From the NCBI GenBank assembly GCA_000969725.1, contig JXSR01S015825.1: a stretch of 21,767 bases of DNA. One strand, 5' to 3'. A program made the position numbers and the translations under genes. The stretch comes from Ophiothrix spiculata (Eukaryota > Echinodermata > Ophiuroidea > Amphilepidida > Ophiotrichidae). A model generated the notes under the pieces. That model made no database searches, was not told the origin of the DNA, and worked only from the letters and a program-made list of their open reading frames with translations. Positions 9,391-18,589 of the stretch are shown here, one piece after another; the stretch's first letter is position 1, and the number at the start of each line of letters is the position of its first letter.

Positions 9391-9823
9391 CCTCTGTGCT
9401 ATTTCACTAAAGTATAAATTCATCGAAAATGCCAAACTTCATTGCAAAAGCGAGAGATCATCGCAAATTTGTGATGGATTTCCCGAAAGCAATTACACTA
9501 AGATTTTGCGAGTAAAAAAATCATCGCAAAACATTTGCGCTGATTTTGTTTGCGATGAATATCTAGTGAGTGCTTATGAGCATCCGCGAAGAAAAGATCG
9601 CAAATGGAAGTCATTGCAAATTCTTGATATCACATGATTTTGTTTAGCGCCATATTTGAACTAGATCATGGCATAATTTGCAATAGGCTTGTCCATAAAA
9701 ATTGAATGTGAAAAGATGTTAGTGAAATGGAAAAGTCATCGCAAACTATATTTGCGATGGATTCTAGTTTGCGAGAGTTTTTACAATCATCGCAAAAATT
9801 AGTGTTAGTGAAATAGGCCCCTG
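9391..9823. mobile_element. Inverted-repeat element with internal TCATCGCAAA hairpins
   Basis: Ends share CTATTTCACTAA (9399-9410) and TTAGTGAAATAG (9805-9816). The interior carries TCATCGCAAA at 9458, 9521, 9736 and 9787, and its reverse complement at 9549 and 9751, with weaker variants elsewhere. The 26 bases around 9736-9761 form a 10-bp stem with a short loop. The frame at 9341-9637 crosses the left part and has no recognisable product. Confidence 0.6.
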
Positions 9824-10018
9824 GTTTGCAAGACCAATATCGATATAACTTTTTTACTGTTTTTGTCTTTTAAAATTATAAGTAGCCTTATTAAAGTAAA
9901 GTCAGGTTGAACCGTTTCATATCTATTTGCAGTAGAACAGTGTTCATAACGGACATCCTTTTGCCGCTGCGGCCAACATTTATCTAAAGAATTAAACCTG
10001 AATTACATGCAATGCATA

Positions 10019-10084
10019 AAGTTTTCAAACAGATGTACAGAAATGTATTTAAAAATACATTTCTGTACATCTGTTTGAAAACTT
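10019..10084. repeat. Perfect 66-bp palindrome (32-bp arms, 2-nt spacer)
   Basis: Arm AAGTTTTCAAACAGATGTAC continuing AGAAATGTATTT is followed by AA and then its exact reverse complement. The symmetry stops abruptly at 10018/10085. It would form a strong hairpin in single-stranded DNA or RNA. The spacer is too short for a normal microRNA precursor loop. Confidence 0.95.
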
Positions 10085-10710
10085 ATAACCTGAACATGTA
10101 CGGTTACACGGTAATAATGAGAAAATGAATAATTGATATGTTAAATATTAAGAAGATTTGTACTGGTAGTGTATTTGTATAATGATCCATGAAATTAGCC
10201 ATTTTATGGTAATGGAAGATCAAATATGAGAAGAAACATCAATTTATTCATATTTAATAGCTAAGTTACCAATTCAAGCATGAATTTTTATGATTCTAGG
10301 TCGTTTGATTTGAAAAAAACCTAAGGTTTTTGCAGATTTTTTAAGGTTGTGGACATACCAAGTACTCCTGTGTATATCCCTTATAATTGATATTGAAATA
10401 AATCAAAATGAATGGAATATCAGTATCTTAACCACTTGGCCAAAGGGTTATAAAATTTCTTTATATTTAAAACCTGTCAAAATCTTTCAAATTATTGCAT
10501 AAATGTTATTCTTTCTTGCACTTTTCAGTATAACCTTTTAAAATATTATTGTATATTAAGACATGAGTAGAGTGCACTTTCTTTCAGCAAAGCATAAGAA
10601 TTTCATCTTTAATATGATTTGATAAAAATTTATTAGAAGCTATTTTTAGAAGATTTGAACAAGTGCATGATACGTGAGATGATTGACAGGTAATATGAGA
10701 TGGTAGTTTA
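10085..10710. other. Intron stretch without recognised features
   Basis: AT-rich, no gene, no repeat that I could identify. Confidence 0.4.
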
Positions 10711-11035
10711 TGCCCTGGTCACATAATCTTTCGGCGAGGTTATGATATGTTTACCGCGTCATACCTGGTAGAACTCAGCGGTCACGGACCACATTCCGGA
10801 CGGTGACCGTGCGGTGTCCATGAGCCGTAGAGACACTGGAAGCATGTGAATTCATTCTGAGTTAAAACCTTACGGCTTTTATGCATGTCAGTTATGGTCA
10901 CATTCAGTTATGGTCACATAGCCACCGGTCATCAACCGGTGACCGACCGGGCATCTCAAGCATTCGCCGGTGTCATACCGATGTCACACTGGCGCTGTGG
11001 CGTTGCGGTTTCCTTTGGCTTATGTGACCATAGCA
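10711..11035. mobile_element. GC-richer inverted-repeat element with TGGTCACATAA ends
   Basis: Left end TGCCCTGGTCACATAA, right end TTATGTGACCATAGCA. The flanks are TTA and TAA, compatible with a TWA-type target but not an exact duplication. The interior is GC-rich, with repeated CGGTCA/GGTGACCG and CACCGGTCATCAACCGGTGACC motifs, unlike the surrounding intron. The frame at 10885-11076 is a by-product of this composition. Confidence 0.6.
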
Positions 11036-11258
11036 TAAGTTGGGGTAACCAGTCATATCAAAGATTTTGTAATTGAGAATTTTTGGTCAAATGGTGAAAC
11101 GTATATGATGTGCGTTATTTTGTTATATATCTGTAAGGCAAAAAAAAAGGTTGACTTGTCCTGTAGTTGTAAATGACCCCTAAAATTGGTAAGGTTCTAG
11201 GACTTCAGCTGAACACTTTATTATAAACAGAATAAAATCTACACCACACTGGGTCTCA
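11036..11258. other. Intron stretch without recognised features
   Basis: No gene or repeat recognised. Confidence 0.35.
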
Positions 11259-11656
11259 ACCAAGGAAGTTAAAGGGGGAACAGGGTTTCTCCGCCATCTT
11301 GTGTTGCTCATGGAGCAGAGTTATTGTACCTCCGGATATATTTGGAATTTGACCCGATATCCAGGCAGATTGCGTAAATCTTCACCTGACGCATATACAA
11401 CGTGTGCATTTTGTTACACGCGCAAACCGTGTCTGTAGCGTGAATTGCGACTTGCTCTGATTAAAGTACGCCAATTTTCCCGCTAATCCGTTGCGAAGAC
11501 TCTCGAAGTGTTGCACGCGGAGCCGTAAAATGTCGGAGGTACAATAACTCACCCTCCATGAGCAACAATCCAAGATGGCTGCCGTCCCATAGGATTTACA
11601 CGGCGATGAAATCAAAATGGCGGAGAAACCCTGTTCCCCCCTATAACTTCCTTGGT
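11259..11656. mobile_element. 398-bp inverted-repeat element with CTCA target duplication
   Basis: Starts ACCAAGGAAGTTA and ends TAACTTCCTTGGT, with CTCA on both sides (11255-11258, 11657-11660). The arms are long: AACAGGGTTTCTCCGCCAT near the left end reappears inverted near the right, as does GAGTTATTGTACCTCCG. The left arm lacks about 45 bases that the right arm keeps (the stretch around 11560-11605). The minus-strand frame at 11382-11615 lies inside the element and is not a gene. Confidence 0.8.
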
Positions 11657-11792
11657 CTCAACTCAAAGCCTTGTCTAATTATTCAAATATAGTTTATTCA
11701 TTTTTATTATAAGTTATGATTATTTGGAATGAATTATAAAAATCATCACATACAGATATCAAAAATAATATTTATAACATTTTTTTTTACAG

Positions 11793-11908
11793 ATCCACCC
11801 ATATTTTTGACCAAACCTGAAGCACTGTATCAGCAGGCAAAAGGCAAAGGTATCACCATACCCTGCTCCGCATCAGGTGATCCTATACCTCAGATTGAGT
11901 GGAAAAAG
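11793..11908 (+). CDS. IGSF9: IGSF9/Turtle-like exon C: first half of the next Ig domain (Ig5-like)
   Basis: Third coding exon. A run of eight T followed by ACAG (11781-11792) is the acceptor, and AAG|GTAAGA is the donor. Entry is phase 1 (G|AT makes Asp, fitting the exon B donor) and exit is phase 0. The translation starts DPPIFLTKPEALYQQ, has the B-strand cysteine in ITIPCSASGDPIPQ and the C-strand tryptophan in IEWKK. Human IGSF9 Ig5 begins with the same DPP, and has IPC-A-GDP and W-K at equivalent spacing (from memory). The exon giving the second half of this domain, expected to carry a D-x-G-x-Y-x-C motif, was not found in the 9.8 kb that follow, so it probably lies downstream. Two degenerate copies of this exon occur at 15645-15903. 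Confidence 0.8.
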
Positions 11909-11987
11909 GTAAGAACTTATGCCAAAGGGGATCGGTACTCTTTTTTAAAAACTGTATTAACGTGATGGGGATAGCCTCAATATCATA

Positions 11988-13022
11988 CGAGGGTTGTTCA
12001 ATAAGTGTGTGGCCTGAGATAGAAGTAGATGAGCTATGCAGATGTTATTAATATGTCATGTAGATCAACTCAATTGATGAATATTTGGAAAGTTGCAAGT
12101 AAATATCTACTCCGGTCCCCCAAGTCATCATAAAAGAGGTAACCATGCGCTTTCTAAATTTCGCGGAAAAAGAGTACATTTTTCACTGTAATCGCGGACC
12201 GTGAAATCATAAAAAGGGGTTATTTTGAGCATCCATATCCATCAAATTAAAAAAGAGGGTAACATTTCACAGAATTGGTAAATCCAAAGAAACCCACAAG
12301 GGATTGATTTATCCTTAAATGAGACTTTTTACAATTAATGAATGTAATATTTCTATGAAGAAAATCTTGAAGCTGGCGGGAAATACAACAGTCATGAAAA
12401 GTAATGTATATATATATATTTATGTTTTGTTCTCAATCATGTTAATATATTAAATTTTAAGAGTCTTTGAAAAGGGGAGTCTGAAAATCTTGTCTTTGAA
12501 AACCCTGAAATAGGGGATATTTTTTGTGCTTATTTTATTCTAGTTTTTGCAAAAAAAGGGGAGTAAAAATCAATCAAAGAACTTTGAAAAGGGGGGTTAA
12601 GAAAAAATGAAGAACTCGCATGGTTACCACATTTTATGTTGACTTGGGGGACCGGGATATATACTTCTGTTTTTATTGTACAGAAACTTAAAACTTGTAT
12701 TTTTAGAGGTTTCTGGAAATTTATTTTTTGCTACACCCAACGAATTCAGCAAAGAAAGGGTCAAGACTTTAAAAAGATTGCTCTTTCAGGTAGCATTAAA
12801 ATAATTTGCCTGCAGATTACAACAGTGTCAAACATAAGATTGATGTTGGTTTTCTTTGTATCACAATGGTTATTTTTTATAGATTTTGAATGCTTAATGG
12901 TAAAACTCTTTATGTCTCTAACAGCCAAGTTTTGAAATTCTATAAAATGAAAACAACAGCAGATATTTATTTAAAACTTTATAAATATTCATCAATTGAG
13001 TTGCTCTATATAACATATTAAT
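11988..13022. mobile_element. Mariner-like long-inverted-repeat element, right end lost, interrupted by a nested element
   Basis: The left end follows a TA dinucleotide and reads CGAGGGTTGTTCAATAAGTG, which resembles mariner-type termini. An arm segment at 12045-12108 (containing CAACTCAATTGATGAATATT) recurs inverted at 12961-13022. The right arm breaks off at about 13022, where the reverse-transcriptase fragment begins, and the missing outer right end is not found after that fragment. No transposase frame is present; the frame at 12636-12935 has no recognisable content. Confidence 0.55.
12112..12656. mobile_element. Nested element with CCGGTCCCCCAAGTC ends
   Basis: Inverted ends CCGGTCCCCCAAGTC / GACTTGGGGGACCGG, with similarity extending about 45 bases (both arms include GGTAACCATGCG). 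The flanks ATATCTACT (12103-12111) and ATATATACT (12657-12665) match at 8 of 9 positions, consistent with a target-site duplication inside the mariner-like element. The interior is noncoding, with several GAAAAGGGG-type blocks. Confidence 0.65.
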
Positions 13023-14110
13023 AAAAAACACAAAAAACACAAAGACTTTTTCACAGCACTACGCAAAGTTGGCATAAGTGAGGGATATGTTCAATTATTG
13101 GAAGACATCTATACAAATGCATCAGCAAAAGTACACATAGAAAATGATGTCTCAAATACCATTAGGATTGAGAGAGGGGTGCGACAGGGAGACACCATGT
13201 CGCCAAAGATATTTACCACAGCTATGGAAGCTATATTCCGGAACCTAGACCTGGATGAGAGAGGGTTGGAAGTGGATGGCGAAAAACTAACAGACCTGCG
13301 CTTTGCAGATGATGTTGCGCTCATCACTTCATCAGTAAAAGACATGGAAATACAACTCAACAACCTCAACATAGAAAGCAAGAAGATTGGCTTGAAAATA
13401 CATAAGGGAAAGACAAAATATATGACCAACTTTCAGTCAGATGAAATCATAACAGTAGAAAATGATGTAATAGAGAAGGTGGACAGGTACAAATACCTGG
13501 GTCAAACGGTGATGTTAAATGAACACACCAGAGAAGAAGTTAATATCAGAATAGAGGCCGGGTGGAGTTGTTTTGGACGATACAAGGACATTCTGTGTGA
13601 CCAGAAACTACCTATGTCAATTAGGAGGAGAATGTTTGATCAGTGTGTCATCCCAACAATGACATATGGGGCTGAAACATGGACCACAACAAAACAGTTA
13701 GAACAGAAACTCACTGTCACCCAAAGAGCCATGGAAAGGAGAATGCTAAACATTACAATCCGGGATAAGATCAGAAACACAGAAATCAGAAAGCAAACAC
13801 AAGTTAAAGACATCATCCTCAAAATCAAAGAAGCTAAATGGAGATGGGCAGGGCACCTTATGAGGAGAAATGACGATAGGTGGACAAAACATATGACAGA
13901 GTGGCAACCTAGAAAGGGGAAGAGAGGCAGAGGCAGACAGAAACGAAGGTGGAGGGATGACATCACATCATATGCAGGAAACACATGGACCAGACTGGCA
14001 CAGGACAGAAAACAGTGGAAAAGTCATGAAGAGGGCTACATTCAGCAGTGGATGAACACAGCCTGGTGAGAAGGTGAGAAGTGAGAAAACATAGTGGACA
14101 TGGCTAGAAA
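13023..14110 (+). mobile_element. 5'-truncated non-LTR retrotransposon (RTE-like)
   Basis: Retrotransposon remnant carrying the C-terminal part of a reverse transcriptase. It starts abruptly in an A/C-rich run (about 13023-13042) at the broken mariner-like arm. The 5' truncation is typical of target-primed reverse transcription. The 3' limit is approximate; no A-tail or clear target duplication was seen. Confidence 0.75.
13038..14069 (+). CDS. Reverse transcriptase, C-terminal part (RTE-like retrotransposon)
   Basis: Open frame entering without a start codon; the homologous protein appears to begin at about HKDFFTALRKVGISEGY (13038), and the first nominal start at 13098 is TTG. Counting from 13098, RGVRQGDTMSP (residues 26-36) is the RT palm/template-grip motif, and FADDVAL (69-75) holds the catalytic Asp pair. 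GLKIHKGKTKYM (98-109) and KYLGQ (132-136) follow, then YGAETW (190-195). A C-terminal region RWAGHLMRR (249-257) and WQPRKGKRGRGR is typical of the RTE-like endonuclease-reverse transcriptase proteins found repeatedly in invertebrate genomes. The N-terminal endonuclease and the first RT motifs are missing. The frame has no internal stop for over 340 codons, so the insertion is relatively young. Antisense frames here are shadows. Confidence 0.85.
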   Translation, partial: HKDFFTALRKVGISEGYVQLLEDIYTNASAKVHIENDVSNTIRIERGVRQGDTMSPKIFTTAMEAIFRNLDLDERGLEVDGEKLTDLRFADDVALITSSVKDMEIQLNNLNIESKKIGLKIHKGKTKYMTNFQSDEIITVENDVIEKVDRYKYLGQTVMLNEHTREEVNIRIEAGWSCFGRYKDILCDQKLPMSIRRRMFDQCVIPTMTYGAETWTTTKQLEQKLTVTQRAMERRMLNITIRDKIRNTEIRKQTQVKDIILKIKEAKWRWAGHLMRRNDDRWTKHMTEWQPRKGKRGRGRQKRRWRDDITSYAGNTWTRLAQDRKQWKSHEEGYIQQWMNTAW

Positions 14111-15077
14111 TGCAGACATGGTTTGTGTGTTAAAAAAACACACTTTTGTGTCAAGTCAATATCTAAATTGAATTTACACTTGATGCAAATGCAATAAGGA
14201 TGTATATAGATAGATCTAAGTTTTGAGCAGTGCCAAAAGATTGATATTAAAGTGAAACATTACTTGAGTCAATGAAATTTTGTGTTGAGAAAAGCTCAAC
14301 TTTTCATTACATTTTCATGTTGTTTGCCACTGCTATCCATTTGCATTTTGAGTGTGAATTCAATTGTAGTGTCATTTGTGGCAAAAACTATCGGAATTGC
14401 ATTTGCATTGAAGCTCATTGAGGATAAAGTTAGCTTAATTAATATGTTCCAACAGGCACAAAAAGCAACTCAACCCATGACAGTTGTGAGAACAAGTTCC
14501 CTCTTTTAAACCAAAAGGTATCAGTATAGAAAACTAAACTTAAAAACATAAACTGAATCCTTACCAGCAGGGAAATGGTAACATATCATATAGCATGTTG
14601 AGCATGCAACCAGTACAGTGACTCTACACACTCCATTGACATGATATGGATAGCACCAGTACTATTGGGCTCTTTGTATTGCATAATAAAGAGTCTTCAA
14701 CTTGGCTTTTTAGTTGCCAATAACACACCTGGCTCATCCAGTTCTAACTGAAACTTTGATTTTCACACATTTTTTACCAAAAGTAGTAAAAAAAAAGTCA
14801 TAATTTAACTCTTTCACTCCGTAATAAAACTTTCACAATCCGTCCTATCTGGACGCAAGCCGTTCTGAGCGGCTCACAGACACCTCAATTTATGATAGCA
14901 TACAATTGTATAGCGCAAGGGTGGTTCTCTTTGCTAATAAAAATGATAGTGCTAGATAGATCTTCATTCAAATGCTCGCTGGCAAATTTTAGACCAATTT
15001 GGGCTTGTAGTTTGTTTTTAGAGCAATTTGAAAAAAATTGTGTCGAAATAGAAATTTCAGTTATTTACGGTCATTAA
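14111..15077. other. Intron stretch, no gene recognised
   Basis: A small hairpin GTGTGTT-AACACAC lies at about 14122-14141, and AGCCGTTCTGAGCGGCT at about 14857-14873. The frames at 14282 and 14892 show no recognisable protein. Confidence 0.4.
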
Positions 15078-15505
15078 TGACTAAAATAACTTTGCACCAA
15101 CTTTTAATTAGGATGTTGTTAAAAATCATCGGTGTTGGTTTTGTGCCTCAGTTCTTTCCTTTGGGAGCTACACTCCTTCAGAAAAATACCTCGACCCAAA
15201 ACAAATACCTTCCATTTTTTTTAAAAATGACCTCAAAAAAGATGGTGCAAAGTTATTCTTGTCTAATTAAATGAAAAATTCTGATTGTGAATGACAATAA
15301 TAACTTTGCACCATCTTTTCATTCGGACATTGTTTAAGATTGCAAGAAGTTTCTTTTGGGACGATATGCTTGTCTTGACAAAGAAGCTCCTGAAGAAAAG
15401 TACTTTGGCCCAAAATAAAACATCTCTGATTTTAAACAACAACCTCCAAAAAGATCCGTCTATAAATGGTGTGGATTCATTATTGTCTAATTATTATAAC
15501 TATAT
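15078..15505. repeat. Two tandem units of about 214 bp, each with inverted ends
   Basis: ATAACTTTGCACC occurs at 15086-15098 and 15300-15312. Its reverse complement GGTGCAAAGTTAT at 15244-15256 closes the first unit. The units align further at TCCTTCAGAAAAATACCTCG and TCCTGAAGAAAAGTACTTTG, and at CTTGTCTAATTA near their ends. They look like two copies of an old MITE lying head to tail. The frames at 15038 and 15291 run through the repeats and are not genes. Confidence 0.7.
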
Positions 15506-15644
15506 ATGCATGGATTTTAACTAAATAATGAATACGTACTTGAGAGTATACAAATCAAAAGCGGAGTTAACCTAACCTCAAAACTACAGCTCAATGCTAG
15601 CATGCAAGTGTCTTTCCTTTGTATATTTGCTGATGCACACAAAG

Positions 15645-15753
15645 ATGGAATTCCAAGACCAGAAATTCAAAGCTTCGAATTAGCAGGCAAATGGTTAATA
15701 TATGCTCGCTCTGCATCCGGTGACCCTGAATACCAGATGGAATGATAAAAAGG
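15645..15753 (+). pseudogene. Decayed copy of exon C (copy 1)
   Basis: Aligned to exon C, it keeps TTAGCAGGCAAATGG (AGCAGGCAAAAGG in exon C) and GCATCCGGTGACCCTGA (GCATCAGGTGATCCTAT). In frame it reads SASGDP at the same place, but the essential Ig cysteine codon TGC is CGC (Arg) and the tryptophan position is TGA followed by TAA. A possible relic acceptor (CACAAAG|AT) and donor (AAAAGG|GTATGC) are in place. It cannot encode a functional half-domain. Confidence 0.75.
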
Positions 15754-15783
15754 GTATGCAATACATCTATGACACTGCAAGGT

Positions 15784-15903
15784 GACCCCACCAGATCTTA
15801 TTGAAAAGGGTATGAGTCTACTTCAGTAGGTAAAAGGTTAAGGTATCAGCGTACTCTGATCGCTCAGCATCAGGTGACCTATCCCAGATTGAACAGAAGA
15901 ATG
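15784..15903 (+). pseudogene. Decayed copy of exon C (copy 2)
   Basis: Starts GACCCCACC against GATCCACCC in exon C and keeps TCAGTAGGTAAAAGG, CTCAGCATCAGGTGACC and CAGATTGAACAGAAG in the same order, followed by ATG|GTAGAT at the donor position. It is nearly the same length as exon C (120 against 116) but has single-base indels that shift the frame and a TGA stop early on. It lies 139 bases after copy 1, so the two form a tandem pair. The frame at 15874-16287 begins inside it and continues into intron. Confidence 0.75.
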
Positions 15904-18439
15904 GTAGATGTGTGGCATATGGAAGCAGGTGTTTTTACCTGGGACAAGTTAAAGATGAGTTTGAATAATCAGAGTTATAAAAGAGCAGGTTCAACAAGTG
16001 AGTTACCCATAAAATTATGCACCACCAGAATTAGCATTTCATTAATGCAAATTAGCAGGGTCTACTTAATGAAAAGAGGTGAAGGGGACGGCCTGTATTT
16101 CACAGGCTGGAGTGCCCATCTCTCTTTTGGCGATGCATGTCATATGGAAACGTTGTTGTATTTGAGTTTTGCATGTCAAAACCTATGCTTAACTACAGGG
16201 CGAAATCACCAATTTTGGGCAAATCAAGTAAAAATGTCAAAAACTGTTGAACGGCACAACCTGGCCAGCTCATTTTTAACAAAATAAACTATTTCTCTTA
16301 AAAAATATCCAAAAATAAGCCTTAAAAAGCATTTTTTTCTCCACAGAATAGCCCTTTGAATGTTGCAAGTAGCTGCGCAGCGGCTTTTCAATTGAAAAAT
16401 TGGAAAAAGTCACAATTTGGCCATCTCTGACGACACCTAGGAGACCCTCATACGTTCAAATCACGTCTAACAAAGCTGGCTGTCCCAAATAGTTTTCCTG
16501 AAGTTGTAAGCTAAAAGATGATATAAAACTGGTTGATTGGTCGCATACTTTCCAAAAATGTGATACACCCAATTGCTATACTTCTACCTTGTGTGCACTG
16601 ACCAGTGGGTGACCTTGTTAGCATACACACAAGCACATGCTTCAGTGGCTCAATGTTTAATGAGAAAAAGTGCCCCAAATGTTACCATATGTATTTAATT
16701 ACGTGGTGTCCAACATTTTTTTTGCGGTTGTTTGCAATAGTAACTATTCTGTAGGCTGATTACTTAAAGAGCTATCTTACCCAATAAGTTTTTGACATAC
16801 TATAAATGAACCACTATAATTTGAGGATGTGTATGGTTTGAAAGGGTAAATACCCAAGCATTTGTATCATATTTATATGAATTTATTGCATTTTGTAATA
16901 CCAGGGGGTATCAAAACGTTTTAAACTTTACCCAGAAGAGATGGAGCTATATCAATGAAATCTTGTCAGAATAGTCACCTGTCTTCATGTACATTATGGT
17001 GCAGAAATTGTCTCATTAAGTAGTTTTACTTTCTCTCAGGTGGTAATTGATGTCATATACCCGCTTTTCACTAAGCTCCATGGAGGAAAGTAAGACCTGT
17101 ACTGTGGTGTAATTAAGTCCATGCATTTGAATGGTTACAGGGCCTAGTAAATCTTAATGACATCAAAGTTTACTTGTTCAATACCATAGTAAAGTGTAGA
17201 GTTTCCTCTCTACATTGATACCAAAATAATGGAAATTGGTCGATGAATGACATCACAATGACGTAATAAAATTTGGATGACCTGAACTTGTTGATTTTAA
17301 TTAAAATATAAAAATGGATATTTTCAATAGACAGGATCCATACAATAATGGTCTGTTGACAGTCAGTTAAAAGTGGGAGAAATGTGTTACTTTGCAGATT
17401 GACTAAGTTAAGATGCCTTAACTAAACTATCCCATGATAAAATTAAGGTCACATATTTGTGTAAATTTGGCTTATTAAAGTTTAAGCAATATATAATGTG
17501 TATGTAATAAGCATAGATTGATCCTTTTTCTTAAAAATTCATAATTTTATGGGTGTAATTTTAAGTTTGCTAGTGACATGTCCCTACCCAAAACAAACTT
17601 GTGTTTCCTCCCCTGGCATATACCTCGTGATGAAGATTTGTCACAACTCAAAAGTAACACACTTTTTAAAACTCGCTGTTGCCGATAACAGTCTTTCTTT
17701 TAACTCGCCAAAAGTATATTCCCATGTTTTTACATGTACCAGCAAGGGAAGCTTACAGTACAAAACTACTGATAATAAGAAATTGAAGATTTACATTGAC
17801 TTGCGTATATACCATCATTATAGAATATAAATGGAATATCAATAATTCATGTCTTTATTTCTTTACATTGTCTGTGCTTGTTTACCATAAGGCCATAGAA
17901 AGTCAAATGTTTGTTTATCGTTACATATTTTTTTTCTTTAAGTGGTAGATTTTTCATTATTCACTGTTTCGATATATCTTTTTAAATGGACACAAAATGT
18001 CAATTATCTCTGAAGTTATGTCAAATTATTGAAGAGGGCTTTGAAATGAATACAAGAGATGCATTTGCTTGATTTGGAAATTAGAAAATATTTTTGTATG
18101 TGAAACAGGATTAAGCTTAATACCGGTATATAAAATCATGTATTGACATTAAAGGTTGATTTAGACTTTATGGCATACAGAATATTCGATGTAACAACTA
18201 TCCATGTTTAAATTATTTTCCCTTATGGCATAAATACAACTTGGGATTAAAATGGGGATTTGATGATATCGTACAGAATACTTTTTTATTCACAACTGCA
18301 TCAAATATTCCATCATGAAATAATTGTTATATCATAGATATGCATGAAATTTTATTAAATAACGAATGCATATTGCACAAAATTGGCATAGAATATTCTA
18401 TGGGAAGAAAAAGTCTGAACCAAGCCTAAGATTGCACTA
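15904..18439. other. Long intron stretch, no gene recognised
   Basis: Searched for the missing second-half Ig5 exon (an acceptor followed by a D-x-G-x-Y-x-C frame) and found none. Minor palindromes: GCTGCGCAGC near 16371 and TTTTCAATTGAAAA at 16385-16398. The 93-codon frame at 17549-17830 has no recognisable motif. Confidence 0.45.
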
Positions 18440-18589
18440 TTGATAGTCACAGCTGGTAGAGTTTCCAAAGAAAAATCATCTTGTTTAGGCTTTCGCCAAG
18501 GAAACCCAGCTAAAACCAACTTGGTACTTTGGTACCAATTAAGCTAAAGGAAGCTTATCTTCAAGTGGGCTCCAAGATGTTTTTAAATT

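Noticed and set aside
9341..9637. 98-codon plus-strand frame
   Set aside because: It runs through the left part of the inverted-repeat element at 9391-9823 and its sequence reflects the TCATCGCAAA repeats.
10019..10084. The perfect palindrome as a microRNA precursor
   Set aside because: A fully paired 32-bp stem with a 2-nt spacer lacks the loop and bulges usual for microRNA hairpins; no small-RNA evidence is available here.
653..11908. Dscam or titin-like gene instead of IGSF9/Turtle
   Set aside because: Generic Ig motifs would fit many families, but the linker DPP, the CSASGDP stretch and HNALGTAGQSTP together fit IGSF9 better, as far as I can recall.
13109..13984. Two minus-strand open frames of 106 and 114 codons
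   Set aside because: They lie antisense to the reverse-transcriptase frame and have no recognisable content of their own; coding-strand composition explains them.
15874..16287. 137-codon plus-strand frame
   Set aside because: It starts in the decayed exon C copy and passes into intron; no splice signals or recognisable domain support it, and the expected Ig F-strand motif is absent.
17549..17830. 93-codon frame as a candidate exon of the Ig gene
   Set aside because: It contains a cysteine (FTCTSKG) but not the D-x-G-x-Y-x-C context, and no convincing acceptor and donor bracket it.
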